Shown here: positions 32,789 through 41,413 of the stretch, in pieces
Position numbering within the stretch: position 1 is the stretch's first letter
Layout of the letters: the number at the start of each line of letters is the position of its first letter
Assembly: GCA_945893145.1 (NCBI GenBank)
Contig: CAMDDZ010000012.1
Location: 1-64,000 of the forward strand
DNA: 64,000 bases
Direction: 5' to 3'
Source of the DNA: Rhodoplanes serenus
GTDB taxonomy: Bacteria; Pseudomonadota; Alphaproteobacteria; Rhizobiales; Xanthobacteraceae
The notes under the pieces: generated by a model
What the model saw: the letters and a program-made list of their open reading frames with translations, nothing else
The model's database searches: none
Told to the model about the DNA's origin: nothing
Translations under genes and position numbers: made by a program

Positions 32789-33016
32789 GAAGCACCTCTC
32801 GTACTGGGTTCATTTGCTCGAATTGCGCGCGCATCGTCGTGATCCACCCCGCGCCTATTTGGGAGCGGAGGGGCCAGTGGGCGCGTAAGGAATCCTGCGT
32901 GTGGTGCAGCGATCAGACCGCGTCAAATTCTGCGTTCGCGGTCCCTACGGAGTCTGTGCAATTTTGCTCACATTTACCCAATTCGCGCCCGCAACAGCGC
33001 AGTGATGTGCATCACC

Positions 33017-33706
33017 CTAGGCCAACCCGAACTCCTTGAAGCGCGCCTGCGAAGCAGGCGACGCCAGGAAATCGAGGAACGCGCGCGCCGGTGCGGCCGC
33101 CGCATCCTTCGGGATCGCGCCCGCGTAGCCATTCACGTATTCGATCTCCTTCGGGAACGTGCCGACCACGCGCGTTCCAGGCACCGCGATGAACTCGCTG
33201 GTGAAGGTGATGCCGATTTCGGCCTCGCCGCGCACCAGCGCGAGCGCGCATTCGCGGCCCGTCTTGGACAGCTTGAGCTTCGGGGCGACTTCGTCGTAGA
33301 GGCCCATGCGCTTGAGCAGGTCAGCGAGATAGATGCCGGACGAGCCGCCGTGCGCCGGATCGTTGGCGGCAATCGAGACGGCGAATTTCAGCATGCGCTT
33401 AAAGCCATCGACCGTCGCGATGTTCGGCATCAGCATGCCGTCGCGCACCGCAACCCCGCAGGAGGCGCGGCCCAGGTCGGTGCGGCTGCCGGCGGCCAAG
33501 CGGCCGTCTTTCTCCAGCGCCTCGATGACGGGAAATGACAGGATGATCACGTCGGTCGGCTCGCCGGCGATAAAGCGATCCCGCAACGCGCCGACCGTGT
33601 TGAAGGCAAGCTCGACCTCGTGCCCGGAGGCCTGGCTGAACTCCGGGGCCAGCACCGTCACCGGCCCCTCCACGGCGCCCGCACTCATCACTCTGATCTT
33701 TGCCAT
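33017..33706 (-). CDS. ModA-like binding protein without signal peptide
   Basis: 229 residues resembling molybdate-binding ModA: mature-type opening IRVMSAGAVEGPVTVLAPEF, then VELAFNTVGALRDRF, GEPTDVIILSFPVI and GEAEIGITFTSEFIAVPG. There is no signal sequence. An in-frame stop lies 24 bases upstream of the ATG (the stop of the ATPase gene), so none can be missed. The protein should therefore stay in the cytosol, unlike a transporter subunit. It is last in the FecCD-type transporter operon, 21 bases after the ATPase gene. It may buffer or sense the imported oxyanion, or act on another ligand. Confidence 0.8.
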   Translation of the reverse strand: MAKIRVMSAGAVEGPVTVLAPEFSQASGHEVELAFNTVGALRDRFIAGEPTDVIILSFPVIEALEKDGRLAAGSRTDLGRASCGVAVRDGMLMPNIATVDGFKRMLKFAVSIAANDPAHGGSSGIYLADLLKRMGLYDEVAPKLKLSKTGRECALALVRGEAEIGITFTSEFIAVPGTRVVGTFPKEIEYVNGYAGAIPKDAAAAPARAFLDFLASPASQARFKEFGLA

Positions 33707-33727
33707 GCTGTGTGTTGTGCCCTCATT

Positions 33728-34495
33728 TCATCCCGGCAGGAAGGCAATTTTGCCGGCCGCCTGATCGGTGATGGTTTCAACCGGAGCGCCATAGAGCGCC
33801 TCGAGCTGCGGCCGGTTCAACACACTGCCGATCGCGCCCTCGGCGACGCGGCCGCCATCGCGCAGCAGAAAGGCGCGGTCGGCGGCGCGCATGGCGTGGT
33901 TCGGATCGTGTGTGGTGAACAGCACGCCGTGGCCCGCGCCCGCCAGGGCGCGAATTTCGCGCATCACCTTGCCTTGGTTGCCGAAGTCGAGGCTCGCGGT
34001 CGGCTCATCGAGCACGATGAACTGCGGCTCTTGCGCCAGCGCACGCGCCAGCAGCGCAAGCTGCCGCTCGCCGCCAGAGATTTCCGTGTAAGGCCGCTCG
34101 CTCAGGTGCCCGATACCGAAACGTTCCAGGACGCGCACCGCGATCGCGCGGTCGGCGGCGGTCGGGCGGCTGAACAGGCTGCCGTGCGCGGTGCGGCCCA
34201 TCAGCACTACGGTCTCGACAGTGAACGCAAACGTCGCGGAATGCGACTGCGGCACATAGGCCACGAGCCGTGCACGCTCGCGGTCGGCATAGCGGCCGAG
34301 CGGCTTACCATCGAGCCGCACCTCGCCGGATTTCGGCGCCAGCAGCCCGAGCAGCGTCTTGAGCAGCGTGGTCTTGCCGCCGCCGTTGGGCCCGAGCAAC
34401 GCCAGCACCTCGCCGGTCGCGAGCGCAACATCGAGATCACGGCCGACCACGCGGTCGCTGTAACCGATGGTGAGGTTTTGGCCTTCGAGGATCAT
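33728..34495 (-). CDS. FecE/BtuD-type ABC ATPase
   Basis: 255 residues: Walker A GPNGGGKTT, signature ISGGERQLALLARAL, Walker B FIVLDEPTASLD, H-loop FTTHDPNHA. ATPase of a class II importer. It overlaps the permease gene by four bases (ATGA). With the permease and binding protein upstream it forms a complete system of the siderophore/cobalamin/MolBCA type. Position inside a molybdenum island favours molybdate or tungstate over iron, by inference only. Confidence 0.9.
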   Translation of the reverse strand: MILEGQNLTIGYSDRVVGRDLDVALATGEVLALLGPNGGGKTTLLKTLLGLLAPKSGEVRLDGKPLGRYADRERARLVAYVPQSHSATFAFTVETVVLMGRTAHGSLFSRPTAADRAIAVRVLERFGIGHLSERPYTEISGGERQLALLARALAQEPQFIVLDEPTASLDFGNQGKVMREIRALAGAGHGVLFTTHDPNHAMRAADRAFLLRDGGRVAEGAIGSVLNRPQLEALYGAPVETITDQAAGKIAFLPG

Positions 34496-35505
34496 GACCA
34501 GGTTTTTGATACAGAGGCAAGCAGCCAGATGAAGAACGGCGTGCCAACCACGGCGGTGAGAATGCCGAGCGGTATTTCGATCGGGGCGATCGTGCGCGCC
34601 AGCGTGTCAATTACGAGCAGAAAGCCGCCACCGAGCAACGCCGCGGCGGGAATGAGCCGGGCGAAGTCCGGCCCGACCAGCGTGCGTGCAATGTGCGGCA
34701 CCACGAGACCAACCCAGCCGATGATGCCCGCGGTCGCGACGCTGGCCGAGGTGACCAACGTGGCCGCGGCGACAATGGCGATGCGCAGCGGCCCGGTCGG
34801 CACCCCGAGCGCGCGCGCCTCTTCCTCCGGCAGCGACATCACGTTCATGCGCCAGCGCAGCGCCAGCAGCACCAGCGTGCCAAGCGCGACCGGGCCGAAC
34901 AGCGGCACCAGATCGGGAACACCGGTCGCGGCCAGGCTGCCGAGCAGCCAGAACGTCATGGCGGGGAGCTGGTTGTAGGGATCGGCGAGGTATTTCACGA
35001 GACCGACGCCGGCGCCGAGCAGCGAGCCGATCACGACGCCGGTGAGCACCAGCACCAGGATCGGATCGCGCGAGCGCACCGCCGAGCCAATCAGGTAGAC
35101 GGCGGCGACCGCCGCGAGCCCGCCCGCAAAGGCGAGCGCCTGGATCGCGAACACGCCGAGCGAAAAGAAAATGCCGAGCACAGCGCCCAGCGCCGCACCG
35201 GACGACGCACCCAGGATGTCGGGCGACACCAGCGGATTGCGAAATAAACCCTGGAACGCGGTGCCGGCCACCGCAAGCGCAGCGCCGACCAGCGCTGCGG
35301 CAATGACGCGCGGTCCGCGCACCTGAAGGATGACGTTCTCGACCGCCGTTGGCACTTCGGACACGTGGCCCGTGAGCTTGCCGGCAAGGACGCTAAACAG
35401 ATCGCCGATGCCAATGGGGTAACGCCCCACCATGAACGCCAGCAGCAGACCGGCGATCAGCACGGCCAATGCGATCAGCAGGCCCGGGGCAGCGGAACGA
35501 GTCAT
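34492..35505 (-). CDS. FecCD-type ABC permease
   Basis: 337 residues, about ten transmembrane helices, FecCD family: VRGPRVIAAALVGAALAVAGTAFQGLFRNPLVSPDILGASSGAALGA-type core (read in pieces: RGPRVIAAALVGA, FQGLFRNPLVSPDILG, SGAALGAVLG), and GLVVPHIARTLVGPDF at the ATPase contact. Members carry siderophores, haem, cobalamin and, in MolBC of Haemophilus, molybdate. Twelve bases downstream of the binding-protein gene and overlapping the ATPase gene. Confidence 0.9.
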   Translation of the reverse strand: MTRSAAPGLLIALAVLIAGLLLAFMVGRYPIGIGDLFSVLAGKLTGHVSEVPTAVENVILQVRGPRVIAAALVGAALAVAGTAFQGLFRNPLVSPDILGASSGAALGAVLGIFFSLGVFAIQALAFAGGLAAVAAVYLIGSAVRSRDPILVLVLTGVVIGSLLGAGVGLVKYLADPYNQLPAMTFWLLGSLAATGVPDLVPLFGPVALGTLVLLALRWRMNVMSLPEEEARALGVPTGPLRIAIVAAATLVTSASVATAGIIGWVGLVVPHIARTLVGPDFARLIPAAALLGGGFLLVIDTLARTIAPIEIPLGILTAVVGTPFFIWLLASVSKTWS

Positions 35506-35517
35506 GCCGCCAAAGTA

Positions 35518-36546
35518 TCAATCCCGCCCGGCCAGCACACGCTCGATCTGCGCGTCGCTTGGCGTGACATGATAAAATTGCCGGTAGAACTCGCGGGTCA
35601 GCGGCCGCAAATCCTCCGGGAATTGCTCCGGATAGAGAATCTTCGCGAGCCACCACAATCCGGCCAGGCGATTGACGGACGGCGGGAAATCCACCCAACC
35701 GAACGGCAGCTTGGGCGACAAATGCACTCGGCCGCCCTTCACCGCCGCGACGGACGCCCACACTGAATCGCTGCGCACGGCGGCAGCGAAATCACGGTCG
35801 ATGGTGATGATGACGTCTGGATTCCAAAGCAGCACCTGCTCGACCGACACCACCGCGAGACCGCCCTTGCGTTCGGCCGCGACGTTCCGGGCGCCGAGAA
35901 ACTCGATGGTTTCGACATTGATCGAGCCGCCAAGCCCGGTCTCCAGCCCACGCGGACCACGCGCGTAATAAACACGCGGGCGGCGGCCTTCCGGAATGGC
36001 GTCGATCCGCTTGCGGATCGTCGTCATCGTTTGCTCGGCGTAACGGATCAGCGCCGCAGCCTCGGTGCTCCGATGGGTCAATTCGCCGAGGACCCGATAG
36101 GTCGGCACGATGGCGTCGAAACGGCCATCGAGCAGCGCGTAAGGAATGCCGGTTTGCTCCTGCACTCGAGTGGCAAGTGAGACGAAGGTCGGACTGGTCG
36201 ATCCGACATCGAGGATAAGATCGGGCTTGAGCGCGAGCACGGATTCCAGATTGGCCGTGTTGCCGCGGCCCGTGATGCGCCCGACTTCCGGCTTGCTGCA
36301 GATATCCGGCAGCATGAATTCGCATTCCTCCGGCCGGTTGGCGCGCGGCCAGCCGAGCAGCAGATCGGGCGCGAGCGTGTAGAGCAGGATCGCGGCCGGC
36401 GGCCCGGCCGGGAACACGCGCGTCACCTTGTCTGGGATCGGGACCGCGCGGCCGGCTGCGTCGGTGACGGTGGCGGCGCTGGCAAACCGCGGCGCCGCCA
36501 AGGTGGCGGACAGCCCAGCCAGCAACGCCCGCCGATCGATCTTCAC
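35518..36546 (-). CDS. BtuF/MolA-type periplasmic binding protein
   Basis: 342 residues with a Tat/Sec-like leader (KIDRRALLAGLSATLAAPRFASA) and a class III (long-helix) binding fold: VTDAAGRAVPIPDKVTRVFP, LKPDLILDVGS, IPYALLDGRFDAI, VLLWNPDVIITIDRD. Supplies the FecCD-type permease just downstream. Starts with GTG 36546, overlapping the preceding membrane-protein gene by four bases (GTGA), so the two are translationally coupled. Ligand not readable; context suggests Mo/W oxyanions, while iron chelates remain possible. Confidence 0.87.
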   Translation of the reverse strand: MKIDRRALLAGLSATLAAPRFASAATVTDAAGRAVPIPDKVTRVFPAGPPAAILLYTLAPDLLLGWPRANRPEECEFMLPDICSKPEVGRITGRGNTANLESVLALKPDLILDVGSTSPTFVSLATRVQEQTGIPYALLDGRFDAIVPTYRVLGELTHRSTEAAALIRYAEQTMTTIRKRIDAIPEGRRPRVYYARGPRGLETGLGGSINVETIEFLGARNVAAERKGGLAVVSVEQVLLWNPDVIITIDRDFAAAVRSDSVWASVAAVKGGRVHLSPKLPFGWVDFPPSVNRLAGLWWLAKILYPEQFPEDLRPLTREFYRQFYHVTPSDAQIERVLAGRD

Positions 36547-37349
36547 CGGCGGTCTCCGTTCATTCGGGGCTTTCCGATCCGCTGCAGCTTGGCACCGACG
36601 AACGGGAAGAAACGATCAAACCGGCCGCACAGCGCCGGCGCCTCGGGAAAATGCGCGCGGTGCCAAGCGCATTGCACGCGCACGCCGGCCATGAACAGCA
36701 GGAAGGTCGCGAGCCAGAACAGCAATTCGGCCAATCCGAAACTCGAAAAGACCACATAGAAGATCGGGAAGAACAGTTGCACGGTTTTCGAGATCGCGAG
36801 CTCCGGAATCGAACGGCCGTTGGCGATCTCATAGAGGCCGATCACCGACTGCATCACGGTCGCGGCGCCGGCTGCGGCAAAGAACACGATCGCCGAGAAT
36901 TCAGGCTGCCGGCGCGCGAACAGCCAGCCGAGGAAGCCGCAGCCGACCCACAGCGCGATATGGATGACCCAATCCGACGACACTGCAAATCCGACGAACG
37001 AGCCCGCGATCACGCCCACCAGCCCGCCGATCAACGCGCCGTAGACCTGGATGATGGTGCGCTCGGCGAGACCGGAGATCCGCCACGCCAGCCAGGTTGC
37101 GAGCAGCGCGAGCCCGCCGATCACCAGCTTGTCGTAGGTGCCGGCCATGAATTTGAAGATCAGCCAGCACAGCGGCAGCACGATGATGTTGGTGAGCACG
37201 AACAGCGCGACGAAATAAACCGTGCGCTTCCAGCGCCGCGCCGCCCGGGCACCACGAAAGCATTGTGCCAGCCCGATGATGAGCAACAGCACGTAGAGGC
37301 CGACGAACAGCCACTTCAATGCAGTCGAAGCAGCCAATGCGTCCGACAT
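36543..37349 (-). CDS. Polytopic membrane protein of unknown family
   Basis: 268 residues from ATG 37349, with about seven transmembrane helices (for example VGLYVLLLIIGLAQ, LFVLTNIIVLPLCWLIF, YGALIGGLVGVIAGSFVG, FFPIFYVVFSSFGLAELL) and a short basic C-terminal tail. No recognised domain. It is fused in translation (GTGA overlap) to the binding protein of the FecCD-type importer and follows the ModE-like gene, so it is probably part of that uptake unit, perhaps an accessory or alternative channel component. Confidence 0.7.
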   Translation of the reverse strand: MSDALAASTALKWLFVGLYVLLLIIGLAQCFRGARAARRWKRTVYFVALFVLTNIIVLPLCWLIFKFMAGTYDKLVIGGLALLATWLAWRISGLAERTIIQVYGALIGGLVGVIAGSFVGFAVSSDWVIHIALWVGCGFLGWLFARRQPEFSAIVFFAAAGAATVMQSVIGLYEIANGRSIPELAISKTVQLFFPIFYVVFSSFGLAELLFWLATFLLFMAGVRVQCAWHRAHFPEAPALCGRFDRFFPFVGAKLQRIGKPRMNGDRR

Positions 37350-37485
37350 CGGAAAAATCCCTGCGCGAAACTGGACGCGACCGTGCACCCGCGGGGCGGC
37401 GACAGCCACGCGATCCCTGGATTGCCAGAATACGCCGCCGCTTGGCCGAAAGCACGAGCCACCGCTTCCATGACCGGCGCGACGC

Positions 37486-37884
37486 TCAGCGCTTGCGGCG
37501 GCGGATCGATGTTTTTTGCGTTTCGCCAGAATTCGCCCGCGGCTGGCGCAAGACGGCTTCCAGGCCGTGCAACCGCGATTTCGCAGCTGAAGCAGCGGCA
37601 CGCTCGATGGCGCGGTAGTCCTTCACCAGCGCGCCGCCGAAATCGGTCAGCGCCGCCCCACCGCCTTGCGAGCCGCCCGGCCGGGCGCTGACGACAGCCC
37701 GGCGGAAGCAGCGGTTCATATCGTCGATCAGCAACCAGGCGCGCCGGTACGACATACCGAGCGCACGGCCGGCCTTCGAGATCGATCCGGAATCGTCGAT
37801 CGCCTCCAGCAGCCGGATCTTGCCCGGCCCAATGGAGCGGTTCGCTCCGAAATCGATCCGCAACGTTAGTCGTGTGGCGCCCAT
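37486..37884 (-). CDS. ModE-type DNA-binding protein (HTH only)
   Basis: 132 residues from ATG 37884 (a TTG five codons upstream is possible). N-terminal LysR/ModE winged helix: IGPGKIRLLEAIDDSGSIS, KAGRALGMSYRRAWLLIDDM, and PGGSQGGGAALTDFG, typical of the ModE N-terminal domain. The C-terminal molybdate-binding Mop/TOBE domain of classical ModE is absent; the tail is basic. It therefore may bind DNA but needs another way to sense Mo. It sits between the FecCD-type importer and tupA and is a likely regulator of one or both. Confidence 0.82.
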   Translation of the reverse strand: MGATRLTLRIDFGANRSIGPGKIRLLEAIDDSGSISKAGRALGMSYRRAWLLIDDMNRCFRRAVVSARPGGSQGGGAALTDFGGALVKDYRAIERAAASAAKSRLHGLEAVLRQPRANSGETQKTSIRRRKR

Positions 37885-37962
37885 GATGTCCGGTCCCAAT
37901 AAGGGGCCGGAACGATACCTCCTCCGCGTTTTCTTCTAAAGCGCGCTGCCGCGTCCTTCGGA

Positions 37963-38808
37963 TCACGCGCCCGGCGCACTGGCGTTCGGGAAGAACAACT
38001 GCTGACCGCCGATCTTGTATTCAGCGATCGCCTTCTGGCCTTCCGGCGAAATCAGCCAATCGATGAAGGCCTGGCCATACTCTTTCTTGACGTGCGGATG
38101 CTTCTCCGGGTTCACCAGCATGACGCCGTACTGATTGAACAGCCGGTTGTCGCCTTCGACCGAGATCACCAGATCGGCGCGATTCTTGAACGAAAGCCAG
38201 GTGCCGCGATCGGACAACACATAGGCATTGGATGCCGACGCGGTGTTCAGCGCCGCACCCATGCCCTGGCCGATTTCCTTGTACCAGGGGCCTTTGTCCT
38301 TCGCGATGTCGATGCCGGCGGCCTTCCAGAGATCGAGCTCGGCAACATGCGTGCCGGAGCGGTCGCCGCGCGAGATGAATGGCGCGCCCTTGTCCTTGAT
38401 GGCCTTCAGCGCCGCGACGATGTCTTTGGTGCCGCCGATGCCGGCCGGATCGCCCTTCGGCCCGATCAGCACGAAGTCGTTGTACATCACCGGATAGCGC
38501 TTCACACCGAAGCCTTCCGAGAGGAACTTCAACTCCGCCGATTTGGCATGCACGAACACCACGTCGGCGTCGCCACGCCGCCCGGTGTCGAGCGCCTGGC
38601 CGGTGCCTTGCGACACCACCTTCACGTCGATGCCGGTCTTGGCCTTGAACAGCGGCAGGATGTGACCGAACAGGCCGGAGTCCTGGGTCGACGTGGTCGA
38701 GCTGACCACGATCGACTTGTCCTGCGCGAATGCGGGCGCCGAGAGCGCAACGAGCGCGGCTCCGGCGAGTGCGATGAGATGACGGCGGTTAGTCTCTCGC
38801 TTAATCAC
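37963..38808 (-). CDS. tupA: TupA, tungstate-binding protein
   Basis: 281 residues, GTG start at 38808 with GAGGGA upstream. Signal peptide ends APAFAQ. The mature protein opens with the oxyanion-binding STTSTQDSG motif (about 37-45), the hallmark of TupA. Other family blocks are VVSQGTGQALDTGRRGDADV, FISRGDRSGTHVAELDLW and YVLSDRGTWLSF. It binds tungstate (and less well molybdate) in the periplasm. It is last in the tupB-tupC-tupA order and lies after the ATPase gene by 35 bases. Confidence 0.92.
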   Translation of the reverse strand: MIKRETNRRHLIALAGAALVALSAPAFAQDKSIVVSSTTSTQDSGLFGHILPLFKAKTGIDVKVVSQGTGQALDTGRRGDADVVFVHAKSAELKFLSEGFGVKRYPVMYNDFVLIGPKGDPAGIGGTKDIVAALKAIKDKGAPFISRGDRSGTHVAELDLWKAAGIDIAKDKGPWYKEIGQGMGAALNTASASNAYVLSDRGTWLSFKNRADLVISVEGDNRLFNQYGVMLVNPEKHPHVKKEYGQAFIDWLISPEGQKAIAEYKIGGQQLFFPNASAPGA

Positions 38809-38843
38809 GGGGTTCTCCCTCTGTGTTGTGTTTCATCCACGCG

Positions 38844-39572
38844 TCACACCAGAAGCTCGCCGGCAACAAAACGGCGGGCGTCATCGGTTTTCGGATGGGC
38901 AAAGAATTCCGCGGCGGGCGCGCTTTCGATCACGCGGCCCCGATGTATGAACACGATGTCGCCGGCGAGCCGGCGCGCTTCGCCGAGATCGTGGGTGGAC
39001 ATCACGACCTTGATGCCGCGCGCCGAGACGGCCCGCACCACGTCCTCGATGGCCTTGGTGGCGGCGGGATCGAGGCTCGCGGTCGGTTCGTCGAGGAACA
39101 ACACTTGCGGATCGCGGGCCAGCCCGCGTGCGAGCGCAAGGCGCTGCTGTTCGCCGCCGGAGAGCCGCCGCGCCGGCCGCTCCGCAAGTGCGGAAAGTCC
39201 GGCCTGCTCCAGCAGATCGCGGGCGCGTTCCGCATGCTGATGGCGGCCGATGCCCGCGGCCGCGAGCGCATAGTGAATGTTGGCGGCAACGCTGCGGCGG
39301 AGCATGACCGGACGCTGGAACACGATGGCGCGCCGCGCCGGCGGCACATGCGTACGGCCGCCCCAGGTGACGCGGCCCGAAGTCGGCTCGATCAGGCCCA
39401 TCATCAGCCGCAGCAGCGTGGTCTTGCCCGAGCCGTTCGGTCCGATCAGCACGGTCGGCGCGCCGGGCGTCAGCATCAGCGACATGCCGTCGATGATGAT
39501 CAGGTCCCGGACACCGTAGCGGACATCTTCGAGCACGATCGGCAGGTCGGAATCCGGCGCCCGCATGGTCAT
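38844..39572 (-). CDS. tupC: TupC, tungstate ABC ATPase
   Basis: 242 residues: Walker A GPNGSGKTT, signature LSGGEQQRLALARGL, Walker B VLFLDEPTASLD, H-loop STHDLGEA. The start is taken as ATG 39572, whose first base is the last base of the tupB stop (TGATG), implying coupled translation; ATG 39566 two codons on is possible. Energises tungstate uptake with TupB and TupA. Confidence 0.9.
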   Translation of the reverse strand: MTMRAPDSDLPIVLEDVRYGVRDLIIIDGMSLMLTPGAPTVLIGPNGSGKTTLLRLMMGLIEPTSGRVTWGGRTHVPPARRAIVFQRPVMLRRSVAANIHYALAAAGIGRHQHAERARDLLEQAGLSALAERPARRLSGGEQQRLALARGLARDPQVLFLDEPTASLDPAATKAIEDVVRAVSARGIKVVMSTHDLGEARRLAGDIVFIHRGRVIESAPAAEFFAHPKTDDARRFVAGELLV

Positions 39573-40279
39573 CACCCGGCGAGCCGTTCGCCGGCGCGCC
39601 GCACACCCCAGGCCAGCGCGTTGACGATGATGACAATGGCGATCAGCACCATGCCGAGCCCGATCGCCAGCGGCAGGTCGCCCTTCGAGGTCTCGAGAGC
39701 AATCGCTGTCGTCATGGTGCGGGTGAAGCCGTCGATGTTGCCGCCGACGATGATCACGGCGCCGACCTCGGCCGCGGCGCGGCCGAAGCCCGCCAGCAGC
39801 GCGGTCAGCAGACTGAAGCGCGCATCCCACAGCAGTGTTGCGACGCGGCCAATCGGGCCGACGTTCATGGCGGCAAGCTCTTCGCGATATTCGGTCCAGA
39901 GATCTTCGATGGTCTGCCGGGCGAGCGCCGCGATGATCGGAGTCACCAGGATGGTCTGTGCGATCACCATGGCGGCCGGCGTGAACAGGAGGCCCCACGT
40001 GCCGAGCGGACCGGAGCGCGACAGCAGCAGATAGACCGCGAGCCCGACCACCACCGGCGGCAGGCCCATCAGCGCGTTGAGCACCACGATGGAGGCCTCG
40101 CGGCCGGGATAGCGCGTCAGCGCGATGACGGCGCCGAGCGGAAAGCCGATCACGGCGGCGGCTACGACCGCGCCCAGGCTGACCAACAGGGAGAGCCGGA
40201 CGATTTCCATCAAGGCTGGATCGGCGCTGAGCACCAGGTCCAGAGCGGAGGTATCGGCATGCATGAGTTTTTCTTGCAT
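39572..40279 (-). CDS. tupB: TupB, tungstate ABC permease
   Basis: 235 residues, about five or six transmembrane helices and the permease EAA loop around LAGFGRAAAEVGAVIIVGGNIDG, which strongly matches TupB. First gene of the tupBCA operon. ATG 40279 gives MQEKLMHADTS; the second ATG at 40264 is also plausible as neither has a strong ribosome site. Divergent from the regulator gene at 40337, with the 10-bp repeat array between them. Confidence 0.9.
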   Translation of the reverse strand: MQEKLMHADTSALDLVLSADPALMEIVRLSLLVSLGAVVAAAVIGFPLGAVIALTRYPGREASIVVLNALMGLPPVVVGLAVYLLLSRSGPLGTWGLLFTPAAMVIAQTILVTPIIAALARQTIEDLWTEYREELAAMNVGPIGRVATLLWDARFSLLTALLAGFGRAAAEVGAVIIVGGNIDGFTRTMTTAIALETSKGDLPLAIGLGMVLIAIVIIVNALAWGVRRAGERLAG

Positions 40280-40310
40280 TCAGGGCCGATATGGTCAATT
40301 TTTGTACTAT

Positions 40311-40340
40311 GAGCATATTTCTGCATATTGGTGCATATGG
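40311..40340. promoter_or_regulatory. Three tandem 10-bp repeats (operator candidate)
   Basis: GAGCATATTT, CTGCATATTG and GTGCATATGG follow one another without gaps, giving GCATAT(T) at exactly one helical turn (10 bp) three times. The array lies between divergent tupB and the HTH-PBP gene, and the third repeat overlaps the regulator's ATG (40337). Equal phasing puts all three sites on one DNA face, suited to cooperative binding. Most likely the binding site of the adjacent regulator, controlling both directions. Confidence 0.6.
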
Positions 40341-41221
40341 CTGAATTGCTGACCACTGACGAAGCCGCCGCTTATTTGCGGCTCTCCGAGCGCAAGCTTT
40401 ACGAGCTGGTGGCGAACGGGGCGGTGCCATGCACCAAGGTCACGGGCCGCTGGCTGTTCCCCAAGGCCGCGCTCGACCGCTGGGTGTCGGCCGGTCTGTC
40501 GAAGTCGTCGGTGCTCGTTCAGCCCGCGCCGCCGATCGTCGGCGGCAGCCACGACCCGTTGCTGGAATGGGCGCTGCGCGAAAGCGGTTCCGCGCTTGCC
40601 ACTCTGCCGGAAGGCAGCGAAGCGGGCCTGCGGCGGCTGGCACGCGGCGACGTGATGGCGGCGGCGATCCACATGCACCGCATCGAGGGCGACGATGAAA
40701 CCGCCAACCCCGATGCAGTCGCGGCAGCACCTGGCCTGCATGATGCGGTGGTTATTGCGTTCGCGCGCCGCGAGCAGGGCCTGCTGGTGGCGCCGGGCAA
40801 TCCGCTCAAGCTCTCCGATATCGCTTCGATCGCGGCGCAGCGGGCCCGCATGGCGCTGCGTCCCGCAGGCGCCGGCGCGCAGCTTCTGCTGGTGGCGCTA
40901 TTGGCGCGCGCCGGGCTCGTGCTCAGCGCATTGACGACGGTCAAGCCGCCCTGCCCGACCGGCCCCGATGTCGCGCAGGCGGTGAAGTCGGGCCGCGCCG
41001 ATTGCGGCATCGCCACCCGAGGCGTGGCGAGCGCAACTGGGCTCGATATCGTGCCGCTGACCTGGGAGCGCTTCGATCTGGTGCTACGCCAGCGCGATTA
41101 TTTCATGCCCGGCCCCCAGATGCTGTTCGGCCTGATGCGGCAAACCGCCTTTGCCGAGCGTGCGGCCGAGCTTGGCGGCTATGAGATCAAGGACAGCGGG
41201 CTGGTCCGCCATCTGAATTGA
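40337..41221 (+). CDS. HTH plus PBP-domain regulator of tup
   Basis: 294 residues from ATG 40337. The N-terminus is an excisionase/MerR-like helix-turn-helix ([33 protein letters not shown]). The rest is a periplasmic-binding-protein-like domain without a signal peptide ([43 protein letters not shown]). It is a one-component sensor, probably of tungstate, molybdate or cofactor, resembling the C-terminal domain of the MoeA fusion at 23261-25246. Divergent from tupBCA. No ribosome site precedes the ATG, so the mRNA may be nearly leaderless. Confidence 0.83.
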   Translation: MAELLTTDEAAAYLRLSERKLYELVANGAVPCTKVTGRWLFPKAALDRWVSAGLSKSSVLVQPAPPIVGGSHDPLLEWALRESGSALATLPEGSEAGLRRLARGDVMAAAIHMHRIEGDDETANPDAVAAAPGLHDAVVIAFARREQGLLVAPGNPLKLSDIASIAAQRARMALRPAGAGAQLLLVALLARAGLVLSALTTVKPPCPTGPDVAQAVKSGRADCGIATRGVASATGLDIVPLTWERFDLVLRQRDYFMPGPQMLFGLMRQTAFAERAAELGGYEIKDSGLVRHLN

Positions 41222-41284
41222 GGCAGAACATCCGCCCTCGCGCGACTTGAAAAAGACCGCGCGTGCCGCCATGAGTGGTGGACT

Positions 41285-41374
41285 GGAGAGGTGGCCGAGT
41301 GGCTTAAGGCGCTCGCTTGGAAAGCGTGTATACGGGAAACCGTATCGTGGGTTCGAATCCCACCCTCTCCGCCA
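41285..41374 (+). tRNA. tRNA-Ser(GGA)
   Basis: Full cloverleaf with encoded CCA: acceptor GGAGAGG/CCTCTCC, anticodon loop TTGGAAA giving GGA, long variable arm (TACGG/CCGTA) and T arm GTGGG-TTCGAAT-CCCAC. The anticodon stem CTCGC/GCGTG has a T-T mismatch at its second pair (28-42). The usual form of this tRNA has CACGC there. The next gene begins only 39 bases beyond the CCA. Confidence 0.95.
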
Positions 41375-41413
41375 ACTAGTCAGCCAGTTTTTGCCATAGA
41401 CGCGCCGACCAAG

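Noticed and set aside
41291-41413. Open frame of the KAP protein reaching back into the tRNA gene
   Set aside because: The first 41 codons would be translated from tRNA-Ser and resemble no TIR N-terminus; ATG 41414 is the first sensible start.
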